Source of the DNA: Clostridium tyrobutyricum DSM 2637 = ATCC 25755 = JCM 11008 | Lineage (GTDB): Bacteria > Bacillota > Clostridia > Clostridiales > Clostridiaceae | NCBI RefSeq assembly: GCF_000359585.1 | Contig: NZ_APMH01000013.1 | Location: forward strand, 1 to 64,000 | DNA: 64,000 nt | Direction: 5' to 3' | Shown here: positions 55,300 to 64,000 of the stretch, in pieces | How positions within the stretch are numbered: position 1 is the first letter of the stretch | Layout: each line of letters starts with the position of its first letter | Made by a program: the position numbers and the translations under genes | The notes under the pieces: generated by a model | Told to the model about the DNA's origin: nothing | Database searches by the model: none | Seen by the model: only the letters and a program-made list of their open reading frames with translations

Positions 55300-56028
55300 T
55301 TAGATTGAATTTATATGTGAAGGATTCAAACGATATATCATATCCTTTCTCTCTATGACTATAGTTATTTTATCTTTTAGAGCTTCATTATTGACTGCTT
55401 CTCTTACAAGTTCTCTAGTAGGATTCACACAAACAGGATGACCTACTAATCTTAACATGTCAAAATCACCAGCAGTATCTCCATAACTGTAACTCTCCTG
55501 TAAATTTATGTCATACTTTTTTGCTAGTTTATTTATAGAATTCATTTTACTTTTGCTATCCCACATTGGAATAACTTCTCCAGTGTATATATTATTACTA
55601 TCAATAATATATTTTGCTCCTATACAATCATCAAATCCATATTTTTTAGACATTTCCCTAACTAATTCTATTGGGCTTCCAGATATAGTTATTATTTTAT
55701 GTCCATTTTTTTTATGCCATTTTATCCTATCCCTAGTATAAGTATATACCCTATCCCCTTTTTGCTGTATAACATTTCTTGCAATAAATTCTACTTGAGA
55801 CTTGTGGAGTCCTTTTATGGCTTCTATATAAATATCTGCCATTTTTAATAAGTAATTATCATAATTTCCCTGTCTTTTATCCCATTTTTCATATTCAGGT
55901 TTTACTTCTTTATACCATCTATCTGGTGGTATAATTTCATATTTTACAAGTTTTTTAAATACTTCTGTCATAAGTCCTTCCCTATAAAGTGTTCCATCTA
56001 TATCAAAAAATGCTACTTTTACCATCAT
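55300..56028 (-). CDS. HAD-family phosphatase (subfamily IB, SerB-like)
   Basis: A 242-aa haloacid dehalogenase-like hydrolase. Motif I FFDIDGTLYREG holds the nucleophile Asp; motif II is TISGSPIE; the motif III Lys follows; motif IV is SYGDTAGDFDML. The cap region (25-105) is helical. Similar to the HAD-IB proteins acting on phosphoserine or other small phosphates. GGGAGAGAAAT precedes adjacent ATGs. Divergent from feoA. Confidence 0.87.
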   Translation of the reverse strand: MMVKVAFFDIDGTLYREGLMTEVFKKLVKYEIIPPDRWYKEVKPEYEKWDKRQGNYDNYLLKMADIYIEAIKGLHKSQVEFIARNVIQQKGDRVYTYTRDRIKWHKKNGHKIITISGSPIELVREMSKKYGFDDCIGAKYIIDSNNIYTGEVIPMWDSKSKMNSINKLAKKYDINLQESYSYGDTAGDFDMLRLVGHPVCVNPTRELVREAVNNEALKDKITIVIERKDMIYRLNPSHINSI

Positions 56029-56116
56029 ATTTCTCTCCCTTTTCCTATTTAATTCAAGATAATTAATATATAATATTCTATCATAAATAATATGTGCTTT
56101 TAAGTAGAATATATAA

Positions 56117-56145
56117 TTGACACATTATTATAAAGATGTTATCAT
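56117..56145 (+). promoter_or_regulatory. feo operon promoter
   Basis: TTGACA (56117-56122), 17-bp spacer, TATCAT (56140-56145). Downstream, TTGATAATGGATTTCATT (from 56157) resembles part of a Fur box; a Fur role is inference. Confidence 0.65.
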
Positions 56146-56201
56146 ACAATTAGGAAATTGATAATGGATTTCATTGTAAATTGATACTTGAGGTGATCTA
56201 A

Positions 56202-56423
56202 ATGAATATTTGTGATTTAAAACCAGGTCAAAAAGCAATAATAAAAAGCATATGTTGTGATGAAAAATTGACTAAAAGGCTTTTGGCTCTTGGTTGCATA
56301 GAAGGAACTAGTTTAAGTTTGGAAAGATCTGCTCCTTTAGGAGATCCATTAGTTATAAACTTAAGAGGGTTCAATTTAGCTATTCGCAAAAAGGATGCAG
56401 AAAATATTTCAATTACAGCTTAA
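56202..56423 (+). CDS. feoA: Ferrous iron transport protein A
   Basis: A 73-aa SH3-like cytosolic protein that modulates FeoB. Family pattern LKPGQKAIIKSI, LTKRLLALGCIEGTSL and APLGDPLVINLRGFNLAIRK is complete. GAGGTGATCTAA precedes ATG. feoB follows after 125 bp containing a hairpin. Confidence 0.95.
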   Translation: MNICDLKPGQKAIIKSICCDEKLTKRLLALGCIEGTSLSLERSAPLGDPLVINLRGFNLAIRKKDAENISITA

Positions 56424-56460
56424 TTCCAAAAATTAAATGAACATTTTAAGCATGTTAATA

Positions 56461-56506
56461 AATGCCATGGTAAATAATGTGAGTTTTTTATTATTACCAT
56501 GGTATT
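56461..56506 (+). other. Hairpin between feoA and feoB
   Basis: ATGCCATGGTAA (from 56462) pairs with TTACCATGGTAT (up to 56505), one G-U pair, followed by TTTTG. It may be a partial terminator or RNA-processing hairpin setting the feoA/feoB ratio. Confidence 0.6.
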
Positions 56507-56548
56507 TTGTACTGTAATTAATTAACAACAAAAATCAGGAGGTAAAAT

Positions 56549-58312
56549 ATGATTACGACAGCTCTGTTAGGCAATCCTAATGTAGGGAAAACTTCTTTGT
56601 TTAATCATTTAACTGGCTCAAATCAATATGTAGGTAATTGGCCTGGAGTAACAGTGGAGAAAAAGGAAGGATATTTTAAAAATATAAGAATTGTAGATTT
56701 GCCTGGAATATATGCAATGGATACTTACTCCAATGAAGAAAAAGTGTCTAAAAACTTTTTAATGAATGAAAATCCAGATGTAATAATAAATATAGTAGAT
56801 GCTTCTAACTTGGATAGAAATTTATATCTTACTACCCAGCTTAAACAATTCCATAAACCAATATTATTGGTTTTAAATATGATGGATGTAGCACATTCCA
56901 ATGGATTACATATTGACCTAAAAAAATTGGAGCATGAACTTGGAGTAATTGTAGTACCAATAATAGCTACCAAGAAAAAAGGTATTGATACTCTTAAAGA
57001 TATATTAATAAACAATAAATTTACATATGATCAAGCTACTGAAAATAGTTTTAATTTCGAAACTGAAAAGCAGGCTTATTCTTTTATAAATAATGTGTTA
57101 AACAAATGTACTACTAAAACAAAAAGTGAATCTAATTCATATACTAAAATTATAGATAAAATTGTACTGAATAAATTTCTAGCTTATCCAATATTTTTAA
57201 TTACACTTTTTTTGATTTTCAAATTTACCTTTAGTTGGGTTGGACAACCAGCGTCAGATGCATTTGACAGTCTTTTATCGAATATTTTAACACCTTATTT
57301 AAAAGGGCTGCTTGCAAGTACAAGCCCTTGGTTTAGTTCTCTTTTGATAGATGGTATATTAGCTGGTGTCGGATCAGTTATAGTATTTTTCCCTATAATA
57401 TTCTGTCTATTTTTAGGCATATCCTTTTTAGAAGACAGCGGTTATATGGCTAGAGGAGCCCTTATAATGGACAAACTTATGAGGAGAATGGGTCTTTCAG
57501 GCAAAGCATTTATTCCTCTCATAGTAGGATTTGGATGTTCAGTTCCGGGAATTATGTCCTCCAGGACTTTGGAAAGTGAAAAGGATAGAAAATTAACTGC
57601 CCTTTTAATACCACTTATGTCCTGTAATGCAAGGCTTCCAATATATGCTTTGTTTGCATCAGCCTTTTTCATAGGGCATCAAACTGAAGTAGTGTTTTCC
57701 CTATATATATTTGGAATAGCTTTCGCTTTTATAATAGGACTTTTATTTAAAAACACCATCTTTAGAAAAGATGAAGAACCTTTTATTATAGAACTTCCGA
57801 AATATAATATTCCAGAATTTAAAAATTTGCTATTTCATACATGGGAAAAAGCAAAAGGATTTTTAAGAAAAGCTGGAACTATAATATTTTCTATGTCTGT
57901 TTTAATATGGTTTTTATCAAACTTCAATTTTACTGGTATGGTTTCTATGGATAAGAGTATTTTATTTTATATAGGTAATTTTATAAGTCCTATATTTTCT
58001 CCAATGGGATATGGCTCATGGCAAACCTCAGTATCACTTATTGCTGGGTTGATGGCTAAAGAAATTGTAATTGGAACTATGGGGATTATATATGGACATA
58101 ATTTAACCTCAATTTTGCCACAACATTTTACTTCAATTTCAGCTTATGCATTTTTAGTATTTGTTCTTCTATATACTCCATGTATATCTGCAATATCTAC
58201 TATGAAAAAAGAGTATGGTGGCAAAATGGCTATATTTTCTATAACATATCAGCTTATACTCGCGTGGATAGTCTCTTTTATAGTGTTTAGAATTGGTTCT
58301 CTTATATTTTAA
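56549..58312 (+). CDS. feoB: Ferrous iron transport protein B
   Basis: The Fe(II) permease with an N-terminal G domain: G1 LLGNPNVGKTS, G2 VTVEKKEG, G3 DLPGIY, G4 NMMDV. Residues 205-587 hold the membrane part with the two Gate motifs (GFGCSVPGIM, TPCISAI) and LLIPLMSCNARLP. At 587 aa it is on the short side for the family but complete. GGAGGTAAAAT precedes ATG. Followed by a small Cys-rich membrane protein. Confidence 0.97.
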   Translation: MITTALLGNPNVGKTSLFNHLTGSNQYVGNWPGVTVEKKEGYFKNIRIVDLPGIYAMDTYSNEEKVSKNFLMNENPDVIINIVDASNLDRNLYLTTQLKQFHKPILLVLNMMDVAHSNGLHIDLKKLEHELGVIVVPIIATKKKGIDTLKDILINNKFTYDQATENSFNFETEKQAYSFINNVLNKCTTKTKSESNSYTKIIDKIVLNKFLAYPIFLITLFLIFKFTFSWVGQPASDAFDSLLSNILTPYLKGLLASTSPWFSSLLIDGILAGVGSVIVFFPIIFCLFLGISFLEDSGYMARGALIMDKLMRRMGLSGKAFIPLIVGFGCSVPGIMSSRTLESEKDRKLTALLIPLMSCNARLPIYALFASAFFIGHQTEVVFSLYIFGIAFAFIIGLLFKNTIFRKDEEPFIIELPKYNIPEFKNLLFHTWEKAKGFLRKAGTIIFSMSVLIWFLSNFNFTGMVSMDKSILFYIGNFISPIFSPMGYGSWQTSVSLIAGLMAKEIVIGTMGIIYGHNLTSILPQHFTSISAYAFLVFVLLYTPCISAISTMKKEYGGKMAIFSITYQLILAWIVSFIVFRIGSLIF

Positions 58313-58326
58313 TGGAGTGATATAAA

Positions 58327-58491
58327 ATGATAGAAATATTAATAACAATAGTTATCGTTGCAGTTGCTATATGTATACTCATAAACAGTATAAAGAAAAA
58401 ATCTAAAGGTGGTGGATGCAGCTGTGGATGTAATTCTTGTAAATCAAAGCTTTATAGATGTACAAAAAAACATATAGACAAATCACATTAA
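58327..58491 (+). CDS. FeoB-associated Cys-rich small membrane protein (54 aa)
   Basis: Matches the short FeoB-associated Cys-rich type: one N-terminal helix (ILITIVIVAVAICILI) then a basic tail with CSCGCNSC and a further Cys, able to bind Fe. GAGTGATATAAA precedes the ATG, 14 bp after feoB, so it is the third gene of the operon. Probably assists iron transfer at FeoB; role unproven. Confidence 0.88.
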   Translation: MIEILITIVIVAVAICILINSIKKKSKGGGCSCGCNSCKSKLYRCTKKHIDKSH

Positions 58492-58520
58492 AAAAATCCA
58501 GCTTATTTGCTGGATTTTTT
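58491..58520. terminator. Bidirectional terminator
   Basis: AAAAAATCCAGC (58491-58502) pairs with GCTGGATTTTTT (58509-58520) between the feo operon and the CBS gene, overlapping both ends. Confidence 0.9.
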
Positions 58521-58886
58521 TATAATGTAATCAATAATATCTTCAATAGAAATAATTCCCTCTACTATTAAATCATCATCCACTACTGGAATTGCAATTA
58601 TATTATTTTCTCTCAATCTTTTAGCTGCAGAAATTATAGCCTCATCTTTATGTGCCGTTATTACCTGTTTTGACATTACCCATTCTACCGGGCAAGTATC
58701 AAAGTGACCTTCTTCCATCAAAAATCTATATATATCAGCTTTTACTATCATTCCTACCAACTTACCATTTTCATTTATTACAGGTGCTCCATTTATTTTG
58801 TGTTCATGCATTATATTTAGTGCTTTACTTAATATATCAGTATCTTTTATTCTAACTATATCAGAACGCATTATATCACTAATCAA
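58503..58886 (-). CDS. CBS-domain pair protein (127 aa)
   Basis: Two tandem CBS domains and nothing else: residues 6-55 (SDIVRIKDTDILSKALNIM, GAPVINENGKLVGMIVKADI) and 68-125 (VITAHKDEAIISAAKRL, AIPVVDDDLIVEGIISIEDI). CBS pairs bind adenine nucleotides and often regulate partners; none is identified. TTG 58886 lies 9 bases after GGAG; TTG 58895 abuts it and is less likely. Its 3' end overlaps the terminator. Confidence 0.85.
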   Translation of the reverse strand: MISDIMRSDIVRIKDTDILSKALNIMHEHKINGAPVINENGKLVGMIVKADIYRFLMEEGHFDTCPVEWVMSKQVITAHKDEAIISAAKRLRENNIIAIPVVDDDLIVEGIISIEDIIDYIIKKSSK

Positions 58887-58914
58887 ATCAATCAACTCCT
58901 TTATAAATATTTGT

Positions 58915-59712
58915 CTAATAGCTGTTGTTTGAAATATCCGTTATTTTTTCTGGATCTTTTCCACCCTTTAGTATATAGTCTATCGTCCTTGATGCAGATT
59001 TTTTTGACATTTTATTTATTTCAAAATCAAGCTGAATATTATTCCTAGTCAAAAGGCTTGTCAAAAATTTAAGCTGCTTATGTGTAATTATATCAGATCT
59101 TACAAGAGAGTCATTATTTTGAATTTTATATATAAATTCATGTATTTTAGGAAGATTTAGTACATCTTCATAATTATGAAGCATTATAGTATCTTCCAAC
59201 TTTTCATCATTAGTACTCAAAAACTGCTTGTATAAATCTACGCTGATTCCTCCATCTATATGATCTTTTCTTTGTACACCTATATACTTTTCCACTGTTT
59301 TCAAATTACATCTTTCCATACCCAATTGTTTATAATAAGGCCTTATAAGTCTATACAGATCTATATGTTTCTTAGGCGGTTCAAAAAATATATTTTCCTT
59401 TATCATTCTTTCACAAATAAATGGCTCATCAAAGGCTATTCCATTATAAGAACACCAGTTTTCATACTTTAAAACATCACTTCCAAAACTATACAGGACT
59501 TCCCCTTCATCTTCCAAATTTTCAGCAAAATATTGCTTTATAGAAAATTTATTATAATCTATAAAATTTCCAAAAGATATAAGAATTATATTATCCTTGT
59601 TTTTATCAAATCCTGTAGTTTCTATATCAAAATAAGCTACATTTTTCATGTTATACGTATTAAATACTTTTTCAGGAATATTTAATACTGTATCATATTT
59701 TTTAGTAAACAT
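58915..59712 (-). CDS. RNase H-like (YprB-type) exonuclease-fold protein
   Basis: A 265-aa protein with the DnaQ-like YprB domain in residues 20-190: YFDIETTGFD (DxE, motif I), CSYNGIAFDEPFI (motif II), and HNYEDVLNLPKI (motif III Asp), with the HIDLYRLIRP segment. The C-terminal 70 residues are Lys/Ser/Asn-rich. ATG 59712 follows GGAGG. A distant relative of the protein at 54558. It precedes the CBS gene by 28 bp. Confidence 0.82.
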   Translation of the reverse strand: MFTKKYDTVLNIPEKVFNTYNMKNVAYFDIETTGFDKNKDNIILISFGNFIDYNKFSIKQYFAENLEDEGEVLYSFGSDVLKYENWCSYNGIAFDEPFICERMIKENIFFEPPKKHIDLYRLIRPYYKQLGMERCNLKTVEKYIGVQRKDHIDGGISVDLYKQFLSTNDEKLEDTIMLHNYEDVLNLPKIHEFIYKIQNNDSLVRSDIITHKQLKFLTSLLTRNNIQLDFEINKMSKKSASRTIDYILKGGKDPEKITDISNNSY

Positions 59713-59754
59713 AATTACCTCCAAACTCACTAATATAAGTAGAATAAATTACAG

Positions 59755-61446
59755 TTACATTTTTTCCACTACCTGTATACCAAGCAAGTTAAGTGCATTT
59801 TTTATTACCTGACAGGAAGCTTCCACAAGATTAAGTCTGAAATTTCTTGTATTGTCATCTTCCGTATTAAGTATACTACAAGAATTATAGAATTTATTAA
59901 AAGCTTTTGCAACCTCTATTACATATCTAGTTACCATAAATGGCTCTAATTTATTTATTGCATTTAGTACATGCAAATTAAATTCAGAAAGAATTTTTAC
60001 AAGGTTGAATTCTTCAAATGAATTTATGTCAATATAATTCATTTCTCTATCGAAATCCCCTGCTTTTCTTATTATGCTCTTTCCTCTCGCATAACTGTAC
60101 TGAACATAAGGACCTGTTTCACCATCAAAACTCAACATCTCATCCCAGTCGAAAATTATATCTCTTTCCCTATTGTTCTTTAAATAAGTAAATATTATAG
60201 CACCTATTCCTATCTTCTTTGCCACTTCTGTCTTGCTCTCAAGTTTAGGATTTTTTTCTTTTATTATTTTAAGAGTAGTCTCAACAGACCTATCCAACAA
60301 ATCTTCTAAAAAGATAACATCACCCTTTCTAGTAGACAATTTCTTATTTGCAAATTTGACCAATCCAAATCCAACATGTTTACAAGAATCAGCCCAATTT
60401 TTTCCCATAAGTTTTAATGTAGTAAATACCTGTTTAAAGTGCAGTGACTGATCCATTCCAACTACATATATACACTTGTCAAAATCATAAGTTTTCTTTC
60501 TATATATTGCAGCTGCCAAATCTCTGGTTGCATATATGGTTGCTCCATCTGACTTTCTTATTATACAAGGCGGCATATTATAATCATCCAGCATTACAAC
60601 TTTAGCACCATTACTTTCTTTTAAAAGTCCACATTTGTCAATTTCTTCTATTACGGAATCCATCTTATCAGTATAAAAACTTTCACCTGCATAAGAATCA
60701 AATTCAACTCCTAATTCTTCATAAACTTTGTTGAACTTTTCCAAACTCATGTCTTTAAATTTTTTCCATAGTTCAACTTCCTCTTTATTTCCATCTTCTA
60801 ATTTTTTGAAATACATTCTTCCCTTGTCTTCAAGAGAAGGATCTTTCTCTGCTTCTTCGTGAAATTTTACATATATTCTCAACAATTCTTTTATAGGATC
60901 TTTTTTTAAAGCTTCTTCATCACACCAAAGCTTATATGCACATATTAGTTTTCCAAATTGAGTTCCCCAATCTCCCAAATGATTTATTCTAGTACAATTA
61001 TAACCTTGAGAACTCATCATTTTATAAAGGGAATTTCCTATGGCAGTACTAAAAAGATGCCCTACATGAAATGGTTTAGCAATATTGGGAGATGAAAATT
61101 CTATAACTACATTTTTCCCATTTCCAACAGATGATTTTCCATAACTATCACCTTCGGATAAAATTTTGTTTAAAGTGTCTTTTGCAAAAATACTCTTATC
61201 TACAAAGAAATTAAGATAAGGTCCTAAGTTTTCTATTTTTTCAAAATATTTATTATCAATTTTTTCCTTTAGTTCGCTGGCTATTATGTTAGGTGCCTTT
61301 TTATATATTTTAGCTAGCTGAAAACAAGGGAATGCATAATCTCCCATGTCAGACTTAGGTGGTATTTCAATAATTCTTTCTATATCCTTCAATTCTAAAT
61401 TTAAGTTTTCTTTTAATCTCTCTGCAATTATTTTTTTATAATCCAT
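59755..61446 (-). CDS. argS: Arginyl-tRNA synthetase
   Basis: Charges tRNA-Arg. The 563-aa class I enzyme has an N-terminal tRNA D-loop domain, [18 protein letters not shown] (HIGH variant HVGH), the KMSKS-region [10 protein letters not shown], and the C-terminal DALR anticodon domain. Start choice between ATG 61446 and TTG 61461 is uncertain: AGGAG abuts the TTG and is 15 bases from the ATG. It is controlled by the T-box upstream. Confidence 0.96.
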   Translation of the reverse strand: MDYKKIIAERLKENLNLELKDIERIIEIPPKSDMGDYAFPCFQLAKIYKKAPNIIASELKEKIDNKYFEKIENLGPYLNFFVDKSIFAKDTLNKILSEGDSYGKSSVGNGKNVVIEFSSPNIAKPFHVGHLFSTAIGNSLYKMMSSQGYNCTRINHLGDWGTQFGKLICAYKLWCDEEALKKDPIKELLRIYVKFHEEAEKDPSLEDKGRMYFKKLEDGNKEEVELWKKFKDMSLEKFNKVYEELGVEFDSYAGESFYTDKMDSVIEEIDKCGLLKESNGAKVVMLDDYNMPPCIIRKSDGATIYATRDLAAAIYRKKTYDFDKCIYVVGMDQSLHFKQVFTTLKLMGKNWADSCKHVGFGLVKFANKKLSTRKGDVIFLEDLLDRSVETTLKIIKEKNPKLESKTEVAKKIGIGAIIFTYLKNNRERDIIFDWDEMLSFDGETGPYVQYSYARGKSIIRKAGDFDREMNYIDINSFEEFNLVKILSEFNLHVLNAINKLEPFMVTRYVIEVAKAFNKFYNSCSILNTEDDNTRNFRLNLVEASCQVIKNALNLLGIQVVEKM

Positions 61447-61479
61447 ATTATTATAACTCAACTCCTGATTTCATAAATT

Positions 61480-61735
61480 TTACAACAAAAAAGATTCATC
61501 TTCTTTATTCAAAGAGACGAATCTTTCGCGGTACCACTCTAATTGATAGCAAGCTATCCACTTTCAACTTTAACGCAGTCAACGACTCACTTTTTATTTG
61601 AATACTCAAATATTCTTCATAAGTTCCTAAGAGACTCTCTTTCTCTTTAATATATTGTAGACTTTCACCATTTTCTACTCGCTTAAAATAAGACTTTAAA
61701 GATACTCGTTTCTCAATCATAGGCTCAGTTATTAT
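61480..61735 (-). promoter_or_regulatory. Arginine T-box leader of argS
   Basis: Minus strand: GTGGTACCGCG (61537-61527), terminator arms 61526-61511 and 61506-61491 with a TTTTTT tail, a GGTGAAAG stem I motif, and a putative specifier GAA-AGA-G with the Arg codon AGA at 61640-61638. An apparent 71-codon ORF across it is not a gene. Confidence 0.9.
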
Positions 61736-61737
61736 TT

Positions 61738-61767
61738 ATTATATTACCCTAACATATATATTGTCAA
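61738..61767 (-). promoter_or_regulatory. argS promoter
   Basis: Minus strand TTGACA (61767-61762), 18-bp spacer, TATAAT (61743-61738). It begins 7 bp past the potD stop codon. Confidence 0.8.
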
Positions 61768-61774
61768 TACAAAA

Positions 61775-62848
61775 TTACTGTTGTTTAAATTCTGACCATA
61801 TTCTATCATAAGTTTTAGTTGCACTTCCTACATCTTTAAATCTTTCTGCTCTTTTAAGTTCTGCATCGGGTATATACACTGCTTTATTATTCAAGTATTC
61901 TTTAGACATATACTGTTTAGCTGCTTTGTTCGTATTTACATATTCATTTGAAGTTGTTGCCTCATTACTTATTTTACCATTCAGCATAAAGTTTATAAAT
62001 TTTTCTGCATTTTCCTTATGAGGTGCTTTAACAGGTATTATAAAATTATCTTCCTCAGAATTCATTCCTTCTTCAGGGTAAACTATCTTGAATTTTGGAT
62101 TGGCTTTAACTGCTGCTGATGCCTGAGAACCATACATATATCCTACACTTACATCTCCATTTATCAAACTGTTATGAGGAGTATCTGCATCAAAAACTTT
62201 TACATTTGGCTTTAATTTTTTTAATTCTTCACTTGCCTGATTCAATTTTTTAGAATCTGTTTCATTCATAGAATAACCTAATTTTTTAAGTGTCATACCT
62301 ATTACTATTCTTGGGTCATCTACTAATACAATTGAATCTTTCAATTGTGGATTCCAAAGATCCTTGTATCCCTTTATGTCAATTTTGACTTTTTCAGGAT
62401 TGTAAACTATCATCTGGGTACCAAGTGTATAAGGTATAGAATATTTATTTTGTTTATCATAATCCTGAGCCAAAAATTGAGGATCTACATTTTTATAATT
62501 TGGTATGTTCTTTTTATCTATTGGCTGCATCAAAATTTCTTTTTGTTTTGACATAACTTCAATAATATAATCACTGCATATGACTACATCATATTGAGAA
62601 CCTTTAGTAGCTTGAAGTTTTGCAAGCATTTCTTCGTTAGTCGAGAAATTACTATAATTTACTTTTATGCCAGTTTGCTTCTCAAATTGTTTTACTACAG
62701 AATCAGGAACATAATTTGCCCATGTAAATATATTAACTACTTTGTCACTACTTTGAGTTGATTTTTGTGATCCACATGCTGCAAATGATAAAATTAAAAA
62801 TACCATTGCTGCACATACACTTAAAGATCTCATTAATTTATTCTTCAT
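61775..62848 (-). CDS. potD: Spermidine/putrescine-binding lipoprotein of an ABC transporter
   Basis: A 357-aa extracellular solute-binding protein. Signal peptide with lipobox (LSFAACGS; the Cys near residue 26 would be lipid-anchored), then the family-1 binding fold with IFTWANYVPDSVVKQFEKQT, ICSDYIIEVMSKQ, YSIPYTLGTQMIVYN and EDNFIIPVKAPH. Follows potC by 18 bp. Polyamine specificity is inferred from PotD likeness. Confidence 0.92.
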   Translation of the reverse strand: MKNKLMRSLSVCAAMVFLILSFAACGSQKSTQSSDKVVNIFTWANYVPDSVVKQFEKQTGIKVNYSNFSTNEEMLAKLQATKGSQYDVVICSDYIIEVMSKQKEILMQPIDKKNIPNYKNVDPQFLAQDYDKQNKYSIPYTLGTQMIVYNPEKVKIDIKGYKDLWNPQLKDSIVLVDDPRIVIGMTLKKLGYSMNETDSKKLNQASEELKKLKPNVKVFDADTPHNSLINGDVSVGYMYGSQASAAVKANPKFKIVYPEEGMNSEEDNFIIPVKAPHKENAEKFINFMLNGKISNEATTSNEYVNTNKAAKQYMSKEYLNNKAVYIPDAELKRAERFKDVGSATKTYDRIWSEFKQQ

Positions 62849-62866
62849 AATTTTCCCCCTAAAAAT

Positions 62867-63655
62867 TTATAATCTTCTTTCTCCTATTAATTTTATACTC
62901 TGTCCCATAATTAAAATTATAAAAGTAATAATTAACATTATGGTACAAAGGGCATTTATCTCTGGTGATAGTCCAAATCTAAGCATTGAAAATATTTTTA
63001 TTGGAAGAGTAGTACTTGCAGGTCCAGATACGAAAAAATTTATTATTACATCATCAAAAGACAATATAAAGGCAATCATGGCTCCTGCAGCTATGCCCGG
63101 CAATATATTTGGAAGTACAATTGTAAAAAACACTTTTAGTCTGTTGGCACCCAAATCCATAGCTGCATCTTCTATGGAAGAGTCAAATCCTGAGATTCTT
63201 GCCCTGACTATTATTAATACAAAAGGAATACTGAAAGTGGCATGGGAAAACACAAGTGTTCCTATACCAAATGATATATTAAGTTGTGTAAAATATACAA
63301 GAAGTGCAATTCCCATTATTATTTCAGGTATAATTATGGTTATATTTAAAAGTGCTTCTACTATACTCTTTCCTTTAAATTTATACTTATAAAGTCCAAA
63401 TGCACCTATAGTTCCTACTATAGATGATATTATGGTACTCATAATTGCAATTGACAAACTATTTTTAAAGGCTGTGATTACATCACTATCATTGAATAGA
63501 CTATGATACCAATCTAAAGTAAATCCAGTCCATAATGCACCTGTTTTAGCATGGTTAAAAGAATAAAACACTATTACAAATATAGGCAAATATAAAAATA
63601 TAAATACCAGTACAATATATAAATATCGTATTAGCTTATTAATTTTATTGCTCAT
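62867..63655 (-). CDS. potC: Spermidine/putrescine ABC transporter permease PotC
   Basis: A 262-aa permease with six helices. The EAA loop (SSIEDAAMDLGANRLKVFF near residue 157, ending in PNILPGIAAGAM) contacts PotA. Type: PotC by ALWTGFTLDWYHSLFND near residue 40. Its start overlaps potB by one base. Confidence 0.93.
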   Translation of the reverse strand: MSNKINKLIRYLYIVLVFIFLYLPIFVIVFYSFNHAKTGALWTGFTLDWYHSLFNDSDVITAFKNSLSIAIMSTIISSIVGTIGAFGLYKYKFKGKSIVEALLNITIIIPEIIMGIALLVYFTQLNISFGIGTLVFSHATFSIPFVLIIVRARISGFDSSIEDAAMDLGANRLKVFFTIVLPNILPGIAAGAMIAFILSFDDVIINFFVSGPASTTLPIKIFSMLRFGLSPEINALCTIMLIITFIILIMGQSIKLIGERRL

Positions 63656-64000
63656 TAAAAAACCCCCATATCTGTTTTTTTACCAACTAATTTTATACTA
63701 ATTGTAGTTAAAATTAATGTGACTACTATCATAAAAATAGATATGGCTGCTCCAAAGGGCCAGTCACGAGATACCAAAAATTGATTTCTTATAAGATTCC
63801 CTATGAGCATGACTTTACTGCCGCCCATAAGATCTGAAATATAAAATAGGCCTAATGAGGGTATAAATACTAAAATACATCCAGCCAAAACTCCCGGCAT
63901 GGTGAGAGGAAATATTATAGTAAAAAATGTTTTAAGTTTTCCAGCACCTAAGTCCTTAGCTGCATCAATATAACAACTTTCAAGTTTTTCAATTGAATTG
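63655..64000 (-). CDS. potB: Spermidine/putrescine ABC transporter permease PotB (5' end beyond window)
   Basis: Only the C-terminal part is inside the window. The frame stays open to the edge (codon start 63999), and the visible 114 residues include the EAA loop CYIDAAKDLGAGKLKTFF and three helices. An apparent ATG at 63900 is internal. potA is expected upstream, outside the window. Confidence 0.9.
   Translation of the reverse strand, partial: NSIEKLESCYIDAAKDLGAGKLKTFFTIIFPLTMPGVLAGCILVFIPSLGLFYISDLMGGSKVMLIGNLIRNQFLVSRDWPFGAAISIFMIVVTLILTTISIKLVGKKTDMGVF

Noticed and set aside
61505-61720. 71-codon minus-strand ORF before argS
   Set aside because: It runs through the argS T-box, including the T-box sequence and stem I; no ribosome site. 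Structure explains it better.
63655-63900. Complete 81-codon ORF
   Set aside because: The frame is open to the window edge and encodes the EAA loop upstream of that ATG, so it is the 3' part of potB.

Overview
The window is low-GC Gram-positive chromosomal DNA from a spore-forming anaerobe of Clostridium cluster I. The reasons are strong AGGAGG ribosome sites, frequent TTG/GTG starts, an IspH-ribosomal protein S1 fusion gene, a spoVAC-D-E sporulation operon, T-box leaders, LexA boxes of the GAAC-N4-GTTC type, and an Etf-linked lactate oxidation operon like that of acetogens. The species cannot be fixed from sequence alone; the C. ljungdahlii / C. kluyveri / C. tyrobutyricum neighbourhood fits best. 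No rRNA, tRNA, CRISPR array, complete insertion sequence or prophage was seen.

Layout. 0.2-1.4 kb: metK. 1.4-3.2 kb: an unusual minus-strand region of very small Cys- and Met-rich genes, each with its own expression signals, interspersed with about ten copies of a short CTAG-N5-CTAG palindrome; this is the least explained part of the window. 3.7-13.6 kb: mixed plus-strand genes (dicarboxylate/glutamate symporter, ROK glucokinase, YnfA, patatin, cysS, two-TM potassium channel, glycosyltransferase 2, pseudouridine synthase) with a minus-strand tcdA. 13.8-28.9 kb: plus-strand housekeeping block (RpiR regulator, FAD oxidoreductase, aroH, cmk, ispH-rpsA, GNAT, miaB, mutS, mutL, miaA, hfq, a PLP enzyme). 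29-31 kb: lexA, a divergent SOS-linked Cys-rich protein, and a XerC-like recombinase. 31.9-34.9 kb: a three-gene 2-hydroxyacyl-CoA dehydratase activator-like operon. 35-37.7 kb: YitT, DUF3006, an SDR gene lacking a normal start codon, and a DinB-family gene bracketed by two 47-bp repeats.

37.9-64 kb is mainly minus strand: trpEGDCFBA behind a tryptophan T-box; spoVAC-D-E behind a sigma-G-like promoter; a lactate operon (permease, LarA, EtfB, EtfA, FAD dehydrogenase) with a GntR regulator and two matching operators; RNase H-like and HAD proteins; a plus-strand feoA-feoB-small Cys-rich protein operon; a CBS protein; argS behind an arginine T-box; and potD-potC-potB, the last running off the end.

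How the genes work together. The lactate operon predicts uptake, racemisation and electron-confurcating oxidation of lactate to pyruvate. The trp operon builds tryptophan from chorismate and AroH diverts chorismate toward Phe/Tyr. MutS/MutL/LexA cover mismatch repair and SOS control, while MiaA/MiaB/TcdA modify tRNA position 37. The two T-boxes couple trp synthesis and ArgRS production to tRNA charging.
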